DNA of 64,000 nucleotides. It comes from Bacteroidota bacterium. Lineage in GTDB: Bacteria; Bacteroidota; Bacteroidia; Bacteroidales; JAAUTT01. This document shows positions 36,288 to 46,965 of this stretch, in pieces. Each line of letters starts with the position of its first letter. Positions within the stretch are counted from its first letter, which is position 1. Under the pieces are notes generated by a model. That model searched no databases and was not told where the DNA came from. It was given only the letters and a program-made list of their open reading frames with translations. Made by a program: the position numbers and the translations under genes. The stretch is taken from NCBI GenBank assembly GCA_030706405.1, contig JAUZOO010000005.1:186001-250000 (forward strand). The letters are read 5' to 3'.

Positions 36288-37405
36288 GCTTTCATTGCAA
36301 TTATAGATCGGTCCCAGTCTTTCCAAACAGGCTCGTAGCCTTTACTTTTCAACATCTGGCAAATTTCTACAGGCGAACGGTCGTCGTTAATGGTAAATTG
36401 CTCAAGTGATTGCGGGGCAACGGCATAACCTCCGGGATTTGTTTTAGAACCTGCGCTAAGTGCCGTAACTCCTAACTTCACAAGGTTATCTCTGAAAGAA
36501 CTACTCTCACGGGTTGAGATGGATAATTCCACTTCGCTATCGAACAGACGGAACGCACAAATAAGCTGTACCAGTTCCTTGTCGGACATGATAACATTTG
36601 GCTGAAAACCTCCGGCATACGGGCGCATCCGCGGAAAGGCAATCGAATACTTGGTTTTCCAATAAGTCTTTTCAAGATAGTTCAGATGCAAAGCCATGAA
36701 AAAATTGTCGGTACGCCAATCCTCCAACCCAATAAGCGTTCCTAGCCCGACTTTGTGAACGCCAGCTTTCCCCAGCCGATTGGGAGTTCCGAGGCGGTAA
36801 TAAAAATCAGCCTTTTTCCCTGCCGGATGATAGGTCGGATATTTCTCTTTATGAAACGTTTCCTGATAAACATATACCGCATTCATGCCTTCGGCGGCAA
36901 GGATCTCGTAGTCACACTGATCGAGCGGCTGCACCTCGCAGGAAATCTGTGCAAAATGAGGGCGTAACAACCGAATAGCATTCTGAAGATATTTCACTCC
37001 AGCATCCTTAGGCGATTCGCCGGTTACTAGCAACAGGTGTTCAAATCCCATCGCCTTGATGGCTTCTGCTTCGCGAAGGATTTCTTCGTCGTTCAGAATC
37101 CGGCGGTTAATCTTATTTTTATGATTGAAACCGCAGTATACGCAGGAGTTATAACAAATATTTGAAAGATATAGCGGCACGTATAGCTGCATGGTGTTGC
37201 CAAACCGGCGCAGTGTACGCTCGTGGCTTTTTTGAGCCATCGTTTCGAGATATGGCACTGCCGCCGGCGAAATCAGTGCTTTAAAATCTTCAAGGTCGCA
37301 TTTATCCTTGCTTAGGGCCACCTCTACATCCCGCGATGTTTTGGCATATATACTTTTTTCGACATCGCCCCAGTTATAAGTGTCGAACAAGGTTTTGAAT
37401 TCCAT
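36284..37405 (-). CDS. thiH: 2-iminoacetate synthase ThiH (radical SAM)
   Basis: This 373-residue radical-SAM enzyme converts tyrosine to 2-iminoacetate (dehydroglycine) for thiazole formation, the anaerobic alternative to ThiO. The cluster motif CYNSCVYCGF (CxxxCxxC, about residues 86-95) lies after YVPLYLSNI. Other ThiH blocks are LVTGESPKDAGVKYL, VYQETFHKEKYPTYHP and FPRMRPYAGGFQP. Length matches the family. It is followed by thiF with a 4-base overlap and preceded by thiG after a 105-base gap in which no clear signal is seen. Confidence 0.96.
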   Translation of the reverse strand: MEFKTLFDTYNWGDVEKSIYAKTSRDVEVALSKDKCDLEDFKALISPAAVPYLETMAQKSHERTLRRFGNTMQLYVPLYLSNICYNSCVYCGFNHKNKINRRILNDEEILREAEAIKAMGFEHLLLVTGESPKDAGVKYLQNAIRLLRPHFAQISCEVQPLDQCDYEILAAEGMNAVYVYQETFHKEKYPTYHPAGKKADFYYRLGTPNRLGKAGVHKVGLGTLIGLEDWRTDNFFMALHLNYLEKTYWKTKYSIAFPRMRPYAGGFQPNVIMSDKELVQLICAFRLFDSEVELSISTRESSSFRDNLVKLGVTALSAGSKTNPGGYAVAPQSLEQFTINDDRSPVEICQMLKSKGYEPVWKDWDRSIIAMKA

Positions 37406-37510
37406 ATTTTAAATATTTGATGTCTGTTATTAGAGATGAATTGTGACTTTAAAATCCTAATTCAAGACTCAACCCACTTAATAACCTAATCTTCTAATCA
37501 CTCCCGTACA

Positions 37511-38284
37511 CTAATTATCCAGAAAAGCCGTAAGCGGACTGCTGGCAACGGCATGTTTAAAAGGTTTTGCCAGTTTAGCTTCGAACGCCATACGCCCGGC
37601 TTCAACGGCCATTTTAAAGGCTTTGGCCATTTCCACAGGATTATCCGAAACTGCAATGGCCGTATTCACCAGCACAGCATCAGCGCCGATTTCCATGGCC
37701 CAGGCTGCGTGCGACGGCGAACCGATTCCCGCATCAACAACCACCGGAACGTTGCTTTGCTCAATGATGATTTCGAGAAAGTCGAGCGTACGTAAACCAA
37801 GGTTACTGCCAATGGGCGCACCAAGCGGCATTACCACGGCAGCTCCGGCTTCTTCGAGACGTTTGCACAACACCGGGTCGGCATGAATGTAAGGCATCAC
37901 CACGAAACCATCTTTAACAAGTTCTTCGGTGGCTTTAAGGGTTTCGACAGCATCGGGAAGCAAATATTTTGGGTCGGGATGAATTTCGAGTTTTACCCAG
38001 TTGGTTTCAAGGGCTTCGCGGGCCATACGTGCTGCAAAAACCGCTTCTTTGGCGTTACGTACGCCGGAGGTGTTGGGTAGCAGATTAATCTGCGGATGTG
38101 AGAGATGTTGTAAAATATCGTCGTTATCATTGCCCATGTCAATCCGTTTGAGGGCAACGGTAACCAGCTCACTTCCTGACGCAAGCAAAGCTTCTTCCAT
38201 TACTGCTGAAGAACTAAACTTGCCGGTTCCGGTAAACAATCGCGATTGGAATGTTTTTCCGGCAATAGTTAATAAATCTTTCAT
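37511..38284 (-). CDS. thiG: Thiazole synthase ThiG
   Basis: This TIM-barrel enzyme of about 257 residues joins DXP, iminoacetate and ThiS-thiocarboxylate into the thiazole phosphate. It shows [29 protein letters not shown], the Schiff-base lysine in [29 protein letters not shown] and [23 protein letters not shown]-type phosphate-site glycines. The longer frame begins at TTG, so the ATG at 38284 (MKDLLTIAG) is used. It lies between thiE and thiH in the operon. Confidence 0.96.
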   Translation of the reverse strand: MKDLLTIAGKTFQSRLFTGTGKFSSSAVMEEALLASGSELVTVALKRIDMGNDNDDILQHLSHPQINLLPNTSGVRNAKEAVFAARMAREALETNWVKLEIHPDPKYLLPDAVETLKATEELVKDGFVVMPYIHADPVLCKRLEEAGAAVVMPLGAPIGSNLGLRTLDFLEIIIEQSNVPVVVDAGIGSPSHAAWAMEIGADAVLVNTAIAVSDNPVEMAKAFKMAVEAGRMAFEAKLAKPFKHAVASSPLTAFLDN

Positions 38285-38296
38285 ACTCAATTTATT

Positions 38297-38929
38297 TTAA
38301 ATGCTTTTGTTTAGATGGTTTAAAAATGTACTGACAAACTGTTCTTTATCAGCATTGCAATTAATTCCCGAACTCACGGCTATACCGTGTATCCCGGTCT
38401 GCATAAGGCGTTCCACATCGTCTGGCACAATACCTCCGATAGCAATTATCGGCACCTGAATATTTTCATCACGGACTTGTTTAAGGATGCTGAAATATCC
38501 TTCCAACCCAAGTATCGGACTTAAATTTTCTTTGGTCTGAGTGAAGCGGAATGGCCCCAGTCCGATGTAATCCACTCGGGCAGCGGCAAGGCGACGAATA
38601 TCATCGATGGTATTAGCGGTTCCTCCGATAATGAAATTGTTTCCGAGAAGTTCGCGGGCTTCGGACGGATTCATGTCGTTTTTGCCGAGATGAACGCCAT
38701 CAGCACCAACCCGACGGGCAATCTCCGCATTGTCGTTGATGATGAGCTTTGCACCGAATTTCAGGCAAAGCTGTTTAGCATCCGTGGCAAGCTGCACCCA
38801 CTCGTCAAACGGTTTGTTTTTAACCCGAAGCTGCACCCAGCGAACCCCACTCTGACAAGCCTCTCGGGCAAGTTCAAGGTGCGATAAACCGTTAATTTCC
38901 TGCGTTATATAATGTAATTGTGCAATCAT
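38297..38929 (-). CDS. thiE: Thiamine-phosphate synthase ThiE
   Basis: This 210-residue TIM-barrel enzyme couples HMP-pyrophosphate to thiazole phosphate. It shows WVQLRVKNKPFDEW, LIINDNAEIARRVGADGVHLGKNDM and DYIGLGPFRFTQTK, then PIIAIGGIVPDD. Its ATG overlaps the thiD stop by four bases (ATGA), so translation is coupled. Size is normal for ThiE; TenI, a relative lacking activity, is a lesser possibility since residues for diphosphate binding look intact. Confidence 0.94.
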   Translation of the reverse strand: MIAQLHYITQEINGLSHLELAREACQSGVRWVQLRVKNKPFDEWVQLATDAKQLCLKFGAKLIINDNAEIARRVGADGVHLGKNDMNPSEARELLGNNFIIGGTANTIDDIRRLAAARVDYIGLGPFRFTQTKENLSPILGLEGYFSILKQVRDENIQVPIIAIGGIVPDDVERLMQTGIHGIAVSSGINCNADKEQFVSTFLNHLNKSI

Positions 38930-39683
38930 GACATATAATTATGGTAACCAATAAGTGAATTATTGCTCCGAATAAACCCGTAAACATAATGTTTGGCATA
39001 CTGACAGGCATTGGTCAGCGGTTCGCCCAAAGCGAGGTGTGCCGTGATAGAAGCCGAAAGCACACATCCTGTTCCGCGTTTACCCGGCCCCTCAATACGT
39101 AGCTGAGTAAATGCTCGCGATTTTCCGGCGTAAAACAATACATCGCAGGCTTCAGCTCCGGAGTCGTGACCGCCTTTAACCAGTACATTACAGTATTCTG
39201 AGAGGTAACTAGCAGCTTCCTGCCACGATTTTTCGGGGAATAAGGCTGAAATCTCTTCAAGGTTTGGAGTTATCAGGTAAATTTTCCGGCATATTTCTTC
39301 CAGAAGTTTACGGTCAACATCATTGTGAAACGAAAATCCGGCCGAAGCCTTAAGCACCGGGTCCCAAACAATTTTAATCCGGTCGTTATCCTCTTTCAGC
39401 CGGTCGATAAGTGTACTTAAAAGATCTAGATTTTCAATAATCCCAATTTTTACAGAATCAAAGCAAAATTGCTTCTTCAATACAGCGTATTGTTCCATGA
39501 TTATTCGGGACGAAACCCAATTTACCGAAGTAAACTCAATGTCGTTCTGGCAAGTATTGGCTGTGCATACCGAAATTCCATATACTCCGGTAGCTTCGAA
39601 TGTTTTAATATCCGCCAGAAGGCCGGCACAACCGCTTGGGTCGAAGCCGGCAATTGTCATTACTGTGGGACGAGGTCTGTTCA

Positions 39684-39684
<1 letters not shown>
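38926..39684 (-). CDS. thiD: HMP/HMP-phosphate kinase ThiD
   Basis: This 252-residue ribokinase-fold enzyme phosphorylates hydroxymethylpyrimidine twice. It shows MTIAGFDPSGCAGLLADIKTF at the N-terminus, VWDPVLKASAGFSF, ITPNLEEISALFP, NVLVKGGHDSGA and the catalytic stretch GPGKRGTGCVLSASITAHLA. Its start overlaps the thiC stop by one base (TAATG) and its stop overlaps thiE. Confidence 0.95.
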
Positions 39685-41504
<1,820 letters not shown>

Positions 41505-41517
41505 TTATGCAATTGTA

Positions 41518-41721
41518 TCAACCGCCCTGAGTGGCACGGATGACGGTCAGTTTATCGTTTTCGCAAAGTTGATGGGAATCCCATTGGTGTTTAAATACAA
41601 TTTCGTCGTTAACGGCAACAGCTATGCCTTTTGCTTCAAAAATATTAAGTTGAGAAAGTAAATCGGAAAGAGGCATCCCGAAAGGAATGTCTTGCAATTG
41701 ATTGTTCACAAAAACGTTCAT
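41518..41721 (-). CDS. thiS: Sulfur carrier protein ThiS
   Basis: This 67-residue ubiquitin-fold protein ends in the required Gly-Gly (VIRATQGG). The N-terminus MNVFVNNQLQDIPFG and FEAKGIAVAVNDEIV are typical of ThiS. The C-terminus is adenylated by ThiF and thiocarboxylated to give sulfur to ThiG. It is the first gene of the operon, directly after the TPP riboswitch. Confidence 0.94.
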   Translation of the reverse strand: MNVFVNNQLQDIPFGMPLSDLLSQLNIFEAKGIAVAVNDEIVFKHQWDSHQLCENDKLTVIRATQGG

Positions 41722-41794
41722 AGTTAATAATTTAAAATTGTTAAACTATAAACTTTAGGGATGAACTGTAAAAAGGAGAGTGAAAAACAACTGC

Positions 41795-41880
41795 TCAACT
41801 TTTCCCTTCGCAGGCATTATCCTGATCAGGTTCATGGGGTTTGATCTCAGCCCTTGTATTTAGGCACCCCCAAAGTTTGA
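41795..41880 (-). ncRNA. TPP riboswitch (THI box)
   Basis: On the minus strand the leader of thiS has the conserved THI-element parts in order: GGGGGTGCC, GGGCTGAGATCA, ACCC, GAACCTGATC, GGATAATGCC and GCGAAGGGA. Outer bases AACTTT and AAAGTT form the P1 stem. It would switch the downstream thi operon off when thiamine pyrophosphate is bound, through termination or start-site masking near 41725-41790. Confidence 0.97.
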
Positions 41881-41885
41881 TGGTA

Positions 41886-41918
41886 CAAATATATATTTTT
41901 TCGGATTGGATTGTAAAG
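41886..41918 (-). promoter_or_regulatory. Promoter of the thi operon
   Basis: Minus-strand TATATTTG (41893-41886) fits the -7 consensus; CTTTAC about 19 bases upstream is a weak -33 element. Initiation would fall near 41879, at the first base pair of the riboswitch P1 stem. Confidence 0.6.
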
Positions 41919-41934
41919 AGGGTGAACTTTTTAA

Positions 41935-42366
41935 TTAGTGTTGCTTCATATTTGCCAATATTCTTTCCAGAAACATTTCGAAAAGAGTAATTTCCTCATC
42001 AGTAAACCCATTATAAAACTGGTCGAGCATATCCTCCGATAATCTTTGATAATCTTCCCGCAGGGCAGAACTTTTCGTGGTCAGACAAACGAGCGTAATC
42101 CGCTTGTCAGTTTCCGAAGGTTTACGGATAATATGGCCCGAAAGCTCGAGCCGTTCCAGCATGGCAGTCAGGGTCGATTTGCTAAGCGAGGTTTCTTTGG
42201 CCAGATCGTTAATCGGCACGTTGTCATTCTTCCAGAGAGCAAAGATTATACGGCCCTGGGCATGATTTATATCAATCTGATAATCTTTAAGTTTCTTTGA
42301 AAAAACCCGACCCGTAACCTGATGTATCTGAGATATTAAATAGCCGCCTTCTCTTTTTTCGCTCAT
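41935..42366 (-). CDS. MarR family transcriptional regulator
   Basis: This 143-residue winged-helix protein follows the MarR pattern: dimerisation helices at both ends, a recognition region VPINDLAKETSLSKSTLTAMLERLE (shown here as NDLAKETSLSKSTLTAML), and a wing with IIRKPSETDKRITLVCLT. No metal or cysteine sensor is evident. Its ATG overlaps the stop of the upstream oxidase-like gene (ATGA), so the two form an operon. A 12-base palindrome in that operon's promoter is the probable self-operator. The inducer is unknown. Confidence 0.93.
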   Translation of the reverse strand: MSEKREGGYLISQIHQVTGRVFSKKLKDYQIDINHAQGRIIFALWKNDNVPINDLAKETSLSKSTLTAMLERLELSGHIIRKPSETDKRITLVCLTTKSSALREDYQRLSEDMLDQFYNGFTDEEITLFEMFLERILANMKQH

Positions 42367-42821
42367 AGTTTCAAATCGTTTTGTTGAAACTGATAATAAC
42401 TTTTAATGTAAGCCGGTTTTAGTTTCAGGATAGCATAATCTTCCGAGTCTTTTCCTTGCGGATAATACATTGTCCATCCATTTTGCCAGATAGCATGTTT
42501 TATATCTTTGTCTTGCACAATTTCGATTTCGCCCTGACACATAACGCCATGCCAGGTTTCCGGATCGCAATAATAGACCGCCACCCGGGCATTGTTTAAT
42601 ATCTGACTCACCTTTATTGACGAAGTGTTGGTGGTAAAAAACAAAGTGAAGTCTTCGTCGTACTGCGACATAAAATCGACAAGTTTTGGAAACTGCACAG
42701 CATTCTTCAGATTGAGCATAGCCCTGGTAGAAGGAAAACCATTCTCGTCGATGGTTGTTAAATAAGCAGCATCGGCTTTCTTTATGAGTTCTAAGCCCAT
42801 CTTAATAAAGTCCTTATTCAT
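42363..42821 (-). CDS. Pyridoxamine-5'-phosphate-oxidase-like (general stress) flavin-fold protein
   Basis: This 152-residue protein has the split-barrel fold of PNPOx-like and general-stress-protein-26 families: AAYLTTIDENGFPSTRAMLNL, FFTTNTSSIKVSQILNNARVAVYYC, then WHGVMCQGEIEIV. Such proteins bind FMN or F420 and act as reductases or flavin stores; true pyridoxine oxidase is unlikely because the C-terminal PNPOx part is missing. It is the first gene of an operon with marR, under a canonical promoter. Confidence 0.86.
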   Translation of the reverse strand: MNKDFIKMGLELIKKADAAYLTTIDENGFPSTRAMLNLKNAVQFPKLVDFMSQYDEDFTLFFTTNTSSIKVSQILNNARVAVYYCDPETWHGVMCQGEIEIVQDKDIKHAIWQNGWTMYYPQGKDSEDYAILKLKPAYIKSYYQFQQNDLKL

Positions 42822-42852
42822 AATTTTATGGTTAATTTAGTATTATATAGTA

Positions 42853-42884
42853 CAAATATAATACGATATCGTACAATTGCAAAA
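42853..42884 (-). promoter_or_regulatory. Promoter with MarR operator in its spacer
   Basis: Minus strand: TTTTG (42884-42880), 19-base spacer, TATATTTG (42860-42853). The perfect palindrome TACGATATCGTA (42862-42873) lies within the spacer, where a bound repressor would block RNA polymerase. The start would be near 42846, 25 bases before the ATG. Confidence 0.75.
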
Positions 42885-42926
42885 TTGAAGTGAATTCTCG
42901 TGACAACTTTCTGAAAATTATTAACA

Positions 42927-42957
42927 TTTGCTTCATATCGGGTTTTTTCTATTTTTG
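42927..42957 (+). promoter_or_regulatory. Promoter of the acyl-CoA synthetase gene
   Basis: TTTG (42927-42930), exactly 19 bases, then TATTTTTG (42950-42957): a full match to the Bacteroidota -33/-7 form, 20 bases before the ATG. Confidence 0.8.
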
Positions 42958-42977
42958 CCCTCTATAATAACTAAACT

Positions 42978-44762
42978 ATGGTAAGAAGAACATTCGACCT
43001 TTTGGAAAGGTATAAAGCTTACTTCCCCGACAAACCCGATGCGCTTGCCGGAAAACAAAATGGCAGTTGGGTTACCTACAGTTCCCGCGAATACATTGAA
43101 AAAGCAAATCAAGTCAGTTATGGTCTGATGGCATTGGGATTTAAGTCCGGCGACAAAATCGCGACCATCTCCAACAATCGCCCCGAATGGAATTTTGTGG
43201 ACATGGGTATGGCCCAGTTGGGAGTAATTCACGTACCGGTTTATCCCACCATCAGTTATGACGATTTCACCTACATATTCCGGCACTCGGAGCCGGCAAT
43301 GCTTATTGTTTCCGATAAGCAGCTAAACGAAAAACTGAAACCCATCACCCAGAAAATTCCGTCGATAAAGGATATTTACACGTTTAATCAGGTAAATGGA
43401 GCCAAAAACTGGATGGAAATACTCGAACTCGGCAAGGAAAATGCCGAACGATTTATCCATGAGCTCGACGAAATAAAAGCGTCCATTAAACCTTCGGATA
43501 TGGTTACGCTGATTTATACCTCCGGAACGACGGGCGTTCCCAAAGGGGTAATGTTATCGCATCAAAATCTGGTAAGCAATTTTATAGCTACCGCCCAGTT
43601 GCACTCGATACCTCCTTCGGGCAAAGCCTTGAGCTTTCTTCCTTTGTGCCATGTGTACGAACGGATGGTGAATTATCACTTTCAGTATAAAGGTATTGGA
43701 ATCTACTATGCCGAAAACATGGGGACGCTCCTCGAGAATATGCAGGAAATACATCCGTCCATTTTCCTTACCGTACCCCGTCTCTTGGAACGGATTTATG
43801 CCGGAATTATCGGTAAAGGTAAAGATCTGCCATTGTTGAAAAAAATGATTTTCTTCTGGGCTGTAAACCTGGGATTACGCTACGAACACGACCATCGCAA
43901 TGGCCTGCTATACGACCTGAGCCTCAAAATAGCCGATAAACTTATCTTTTCGAAATGGCGCGAGGTTATAGGCGGCAATGTGACCTACATCGTTTGTGGC
44001 GGTGCGGCCTTGCAGGAACGGTTGGAACGTATATTCTGTGCCGCCCGGATTACCATTCTTCAAGGATATGGATTAACCGAAACCAGTCCGGTTATTGCGG
44101 TTAACGACCCGTCAAAAAACAATTTTAAAATCGGAACCGTTGGAACCGTTTTGGAAGATGTTGATTTGAAGATTTCCGACGATGGAGAAATCCTTTGCAA
44201 AGGTCCCAATGTGATGATGGGTTATTACAAAGACCCTGTGCTTACTTCCGAGGTTATTGACAAAGAAGGTTGGTTTCATACCGGTGATGTCGGCGTTTTT
44301 GTCGATAAGATATTTTTAAAGATTACCGACCGTAAAAAAGAAATCTTTAAACTGTCGAGCGGCAAATATGTTGCCCCTCAAATCATTGAAAATAAATGCA
44401 AAGAGTCGTTTTTCATTGAACAAGTAATGGTTATCGGCGAAAATGAGAAATTTGCCAGTGCCATCATCTCTCCCAATTTCAATTTTCTGCATAATTGGTG
44501 CTCACGCCACGGGGTAAGCTTCCGCGATAATTTTGAGCTGATAACCATTCCCAAAGTTATAGCTCGTTACCAAAGGGAGATAAGCCATATTAACAAAACA
44601 TTAGGCCAAACCGAGCAGCTTAAACGGTTCCGGCTGGTAGCCGAAGAATGGAGCCAGAACACCGGAGAGCTCTCCCCCACCTTGAAACTAAAACGAAAAT
44701 CTATTTGCGACAAATACCGCGAAATAATTGACGATATTTATGCAGTAAAAAACGGAGATTAA
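42978..44762 (+). CDS. AMP-forming long-chain acyl-CoA synthetase
   Basis: This 594-residue member of the ANL superfamily activates fatty acids through an acyl-adenylate. The P-loop TLIYTSGTTGVPKGVMLSHQN (A3 motif, about residues 177-197; shown in part TSGTTGVPKGVM), GYGLTETSPV, WFHTGDVG and DRKKEIFKLSSGKYVAP are in order. No signal or membrane segment is seen. Its linker and FKLSSGKYVAP motif match the long-chain FadD15/ACSL-like group. It is transcribed alone, from its own promoter to the hairpin at 44791. Confidence 0.94.
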   Translation: MVRRTFDLLERYKAYFPDKPDALAGKQNGSWVTYSSREYIEKANQVSYGLMALGFKSGDKIATISNNRPEWNFVDMGMAQLGVIHVPVYPTISYDDFTYIFRHSEPAMLIVSDKQLNEKLKPITQKIPSIKDIYTFNQVNGAKNWMEILELGKENAERFIHELDEIKASIKPSDMVTLIYTSGTTGVPKGVMLSHQNLVSNFIATAQLHSIPPSGKALSFLPLCHVYERMVNYHFQYKGIGIYYAENMGTLLENMQEIHPSIFLTVPRLLERIYAGIIGKGKDLPLLKKMIFFWAVNLGLRYEHDHRNGLLYDLSLKIADKLIFSKWREVIGGNVTYIVCGGAALQERLERIFCAARITILQGYGLTETSPVIAVNDPSKNNFKIGTVGTVLEDVDLKISDDGEILCKGPNVMMGYYKDPVLTSEVIDKEGWFHTGDVGVFVDKIFLKITDRKKEIFKLSSGKYVAPQIIENKCKESFFIEQVMVIGENEKFASAIISPNFNFLHNWCSRHGVSFRDNFELITIPKVIARYQREISHINKTLGQTEQLKRFRLVAEEWSQNTGELSPTLKLKRKSICDKYREIIDDIYAVKNGD

Positions 44763-44790
44763 ATCAGCTCAATCTCTTTTCAAAACAAAA

Positions 44791-44819
44791 GGCCAATGTT
44801 TCGTGCTGAAACATTGGCC
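44791..44819. terminator. Bidirectional terminator
   Basis: A perfect 12-base stem GGCCAATGTTTC/GAAACATTGGCC has a 5-base loop and lies between AAAA and TTTT. It serves the convergent acyl-CoA synthetase and permease genes. Confidence 0.93.
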
Positions 44820-44843
44820 TTTTGCATAATAACATTCGGGATA

Positions 44844-46358
44844 TTACTTCGCCAGTTTACTATTTTTTCGGCTGTACAGAAAATAAATCAGGAAACCGAT
44901 AACCATCCAGATAATAAGTCGCAGCCAGGTATCGAACGGAAGAACAAGCATCTGAACAAAACAAACCAAAACACCAAGAATCGGCACATAAGGCAATCCC
45001 GGAGTTTTAAAGGCTCGGGGCGCATTCGGTTCCTTGTAGCGAAGTATCAAAACTCCCATACAAACAATGCAGAACGCCAGCAACGTACCTATCGACACCA
45101 GTTCGCCCAGAATATCAATCGGTGTAACCCCGGCAATAATCATCGCCAGTATCCCGGTAATAATAGAACTGACATAAGGAGTCTTAAACTTAGGATGAGT
45201 TTTCTTAAAAATCGGAGGGAGCAAACCGTCGTTGGACATGGAATAAAATATTCGCGGTTGCCCCATCAACATTACCAGAATTACAGAACTCAAACCAGCA
45301 ATGGCCGCAATTTTAATAATAGGGCGAAGCCAGAACATTTTAGGCCCCATAGCATTAACCGCAACAGCAATCGGATCGGGAACATTTAAAAGTTTATAGC
45401 TGACAACCCCGGTAAGCACCAAAGCTACAAGGATGTACAAAATAGTTGAAATACCCAGCGATCCAAGTATCCCAACTGGCATATCACGTTTAGGATTTTT
45501 AGCTTCTTGCGAAGCGGTAGACACGGCGTCGAACCCGATATACGCAAAAAATATAACCGCAGCTCCCCTGAATATACCAGAGAACCCAAATTCTCCAAAC
45601 TTTCCGGTATTCGTCGGGATAAAAGGAGTCCAGTGGGCGGCATTCACAAAAAAGAAGCCGAGAACGATGAACGTAACAATAACAAACACTTTCAGAATTA
45701 CCATCAGCATGTTAACATTAGCCGATTCCTTAATACCGATCACCAACAGCGTTGTAACTATTGCTACAATGATGATTGCCGGTAGATTTAGAATCGCCGT
45801 TGTATGCTGAAGGGCTTCGATGTTTATAGAACGTTCCTGCAATAGCTGAACAAGATTGTGAGTCAACAACTTCCAGCCTTCGCCAGGGATATTTACTAAC
45901 TTCGAACCTGTTGCAGCTGTGAATTCGGGAGGAATATTAAGCCCGAAGTCGTGCAAAAAACTCACCATATAGCCCGACCAGCCAACAGCTACTGTTGATG
46001 CGGCAAAAAGATATTCGAGGATTAAATCCCAGCCAATAATCCAGGCCACAAACTCGCCCATGGTAGCGTACGCATACGTATAGGCACTTCCTGAAATAGG
46101 GATCATCGACGCAAATTCGGCATAGCAAAGCCCGGCAAGGGCACAGGCTACTCCTGAAAGTATAAACGACAAAACAATGGCTGGACCGGCGTGCTGTGCG
46201 GCAACCTGTCCACTCAATACAAAAATCCCTGCGCCAATAATGGCTCCAATTCCAAGTGTAACAAGGTTAGAACCAGACAATACACGCTTTAATCCGTGCC
46301 CGGAGTCAGCTTCTTCTAGAAGTTGGTCTATCGTTTTTTTTCTAAATAATTGGCTCAT
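44844..46358 (-). CDS. APC family amino acid permease
   Basis: This 504-residue inner-membrane protein has about 12-13 hydrophobic helices. LVTLGIGAIIGAGIFVLSGQ in helix 1 and ISGSAYTYAYATMGEFVAWIIGW in helix 3 are typical of the YfnA/cationic amino acid transporter branch; the mid-protein FRGAAVIFFAYIGFDAVSTA-type helix (shown from FFAYIGFDAVST) is also conserved. It probably brings in amino acids by proton-coupled transport, which suits an amino-acid fermenter. No partner gene is adjacent. Confidence 0.93.
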   Translation of the reverse strand: MSQLFRKKTIDQLLEEADSGHGLKRVLSGSNLVTLGIGAIIGAGIFVLSGQVAAQHAGPAIVLSFILSGVACALAGLCYAEFASMIPISGSAYTYAYATMGEFVAWIIGWDLILEYLFAASTVAVGWSGYMVSFLHDFGLNIPPEFTAATGSKLVNIPGEGWKLLTHNLVQLLQERSINIEALQHTTAILNLPAIIIVAIVTTLLVIGIKESANVNMLMVILKVFVIVTFIVLGFFFVNAAHWTPFIPTNTGKFGEFGFSGIFRGAAVIFFAYIGFDAVSTASQEAKNPKRDMPVGILGSLGISTILYILVALVLTGVVSYKLLNVPDPIAVAVNAMGPKMFWLRPIIKIAAIAGLSSVILVMLMGQPRIFYSMSNDGLLPPIFKKTHPKFKTPYVSSIITGILAMIIAGVTPIDILGELVSIGTLLAFCIVCMGVLILRYKEPNAPRAFKTPGLPYVPILGVLVCFVQMLVLPFDTWLRLIIWMVIGFLIYFLYSRKNSKLAK

Positions 46359-46566
46359 GGTATTATAGATATATGCAACTTGGCTAAAATAACGATTTTT
46401 AGGAATTATCTATCTATTAATCTGAAACAAAAAGTGCAAATTTGCTTTCAATACACAAACAAACAAAACCGAATTTTATTAAAAGAAAAGCGGATCAATA
46501 TTCAACAAAACGTTTCATTTTTAAATAATTCGATGTAATTTTACACCACATTTAGTAAGTAACCTA

Positions 46567-46965
46567 ATGAGGGAATTTTCGAAAATATCATCTTTAATGG
46601 CCGGATTGATTGCGGTAAGCTTTTCGTTGCAGGCCAAAAATCCGGATAATAATATTTCCGGACGAAAGAGCCATTCTCTCAACGAAAATGCGGTCTTTTT
46701 CCCTCTTGCCCCACCCGAAGATAAGCAGGTTAAGTTTACTCTTTACGTAAGCGAAGGAATCCTAAATATAAAATATCCAAAACCACAGGAACTTATGAAC
46801 GGAGAGGTTATCATATATAACCTTCTGGGCAAAGAAATTATCCGCAAAAGATTAGATCCAGACGCCATTAATCAGGTTAACCTTCCGGCTCAAACAACCT
46901 GCTACATTGTACGAATTAACTATTCTGGCAAAGTTCACACTCAACGGATAATCGTTACAAAATAA
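46567..46965 (+). CDS. Small secreted protein resembling a stand-alone T9SS C-terminal domain
   Basis: This 132-residue protein has a signal peptide (about 1-23, ending LQAKN). After a short linker, residues about 55-132 resemble the type A sorting domain of T9SS cargo: FTLYVSEGILNIKYPKP, VIIYNLLGKEIIRKRL, VNLPAQTTCYIVRI and the ending QRIIVTK. The usual YPNP at the domain's start is lacking, and there is no cargo domain. It converges directly on the symporter gene with no gap. Function is unknown; it could be a small surface protein or a remnant of a larger T9SS protein. The 208 bases before it show no clear promoter. Confidence 0.7.
   Translation: MREFSKISSLMAGLIAVSFSLQAKNPDNNISGRKSHSLNENAVFFPLAPPEDKQVKFTLYVSEGILNIKYPKPQELMNGEVIIYNLLGKEIIRKRLDPDAINQVNLPAQTTCYIVRINYSGKVHTQRIIVTK

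Noticed and set aside
44796-45389. 197-residue plus-strand frame opposite the APC permease
   Set aside because: Its composition (many Asn, Gln, Arg, His) is what the antisense of hydrophobic codons gives; the permease is complete.
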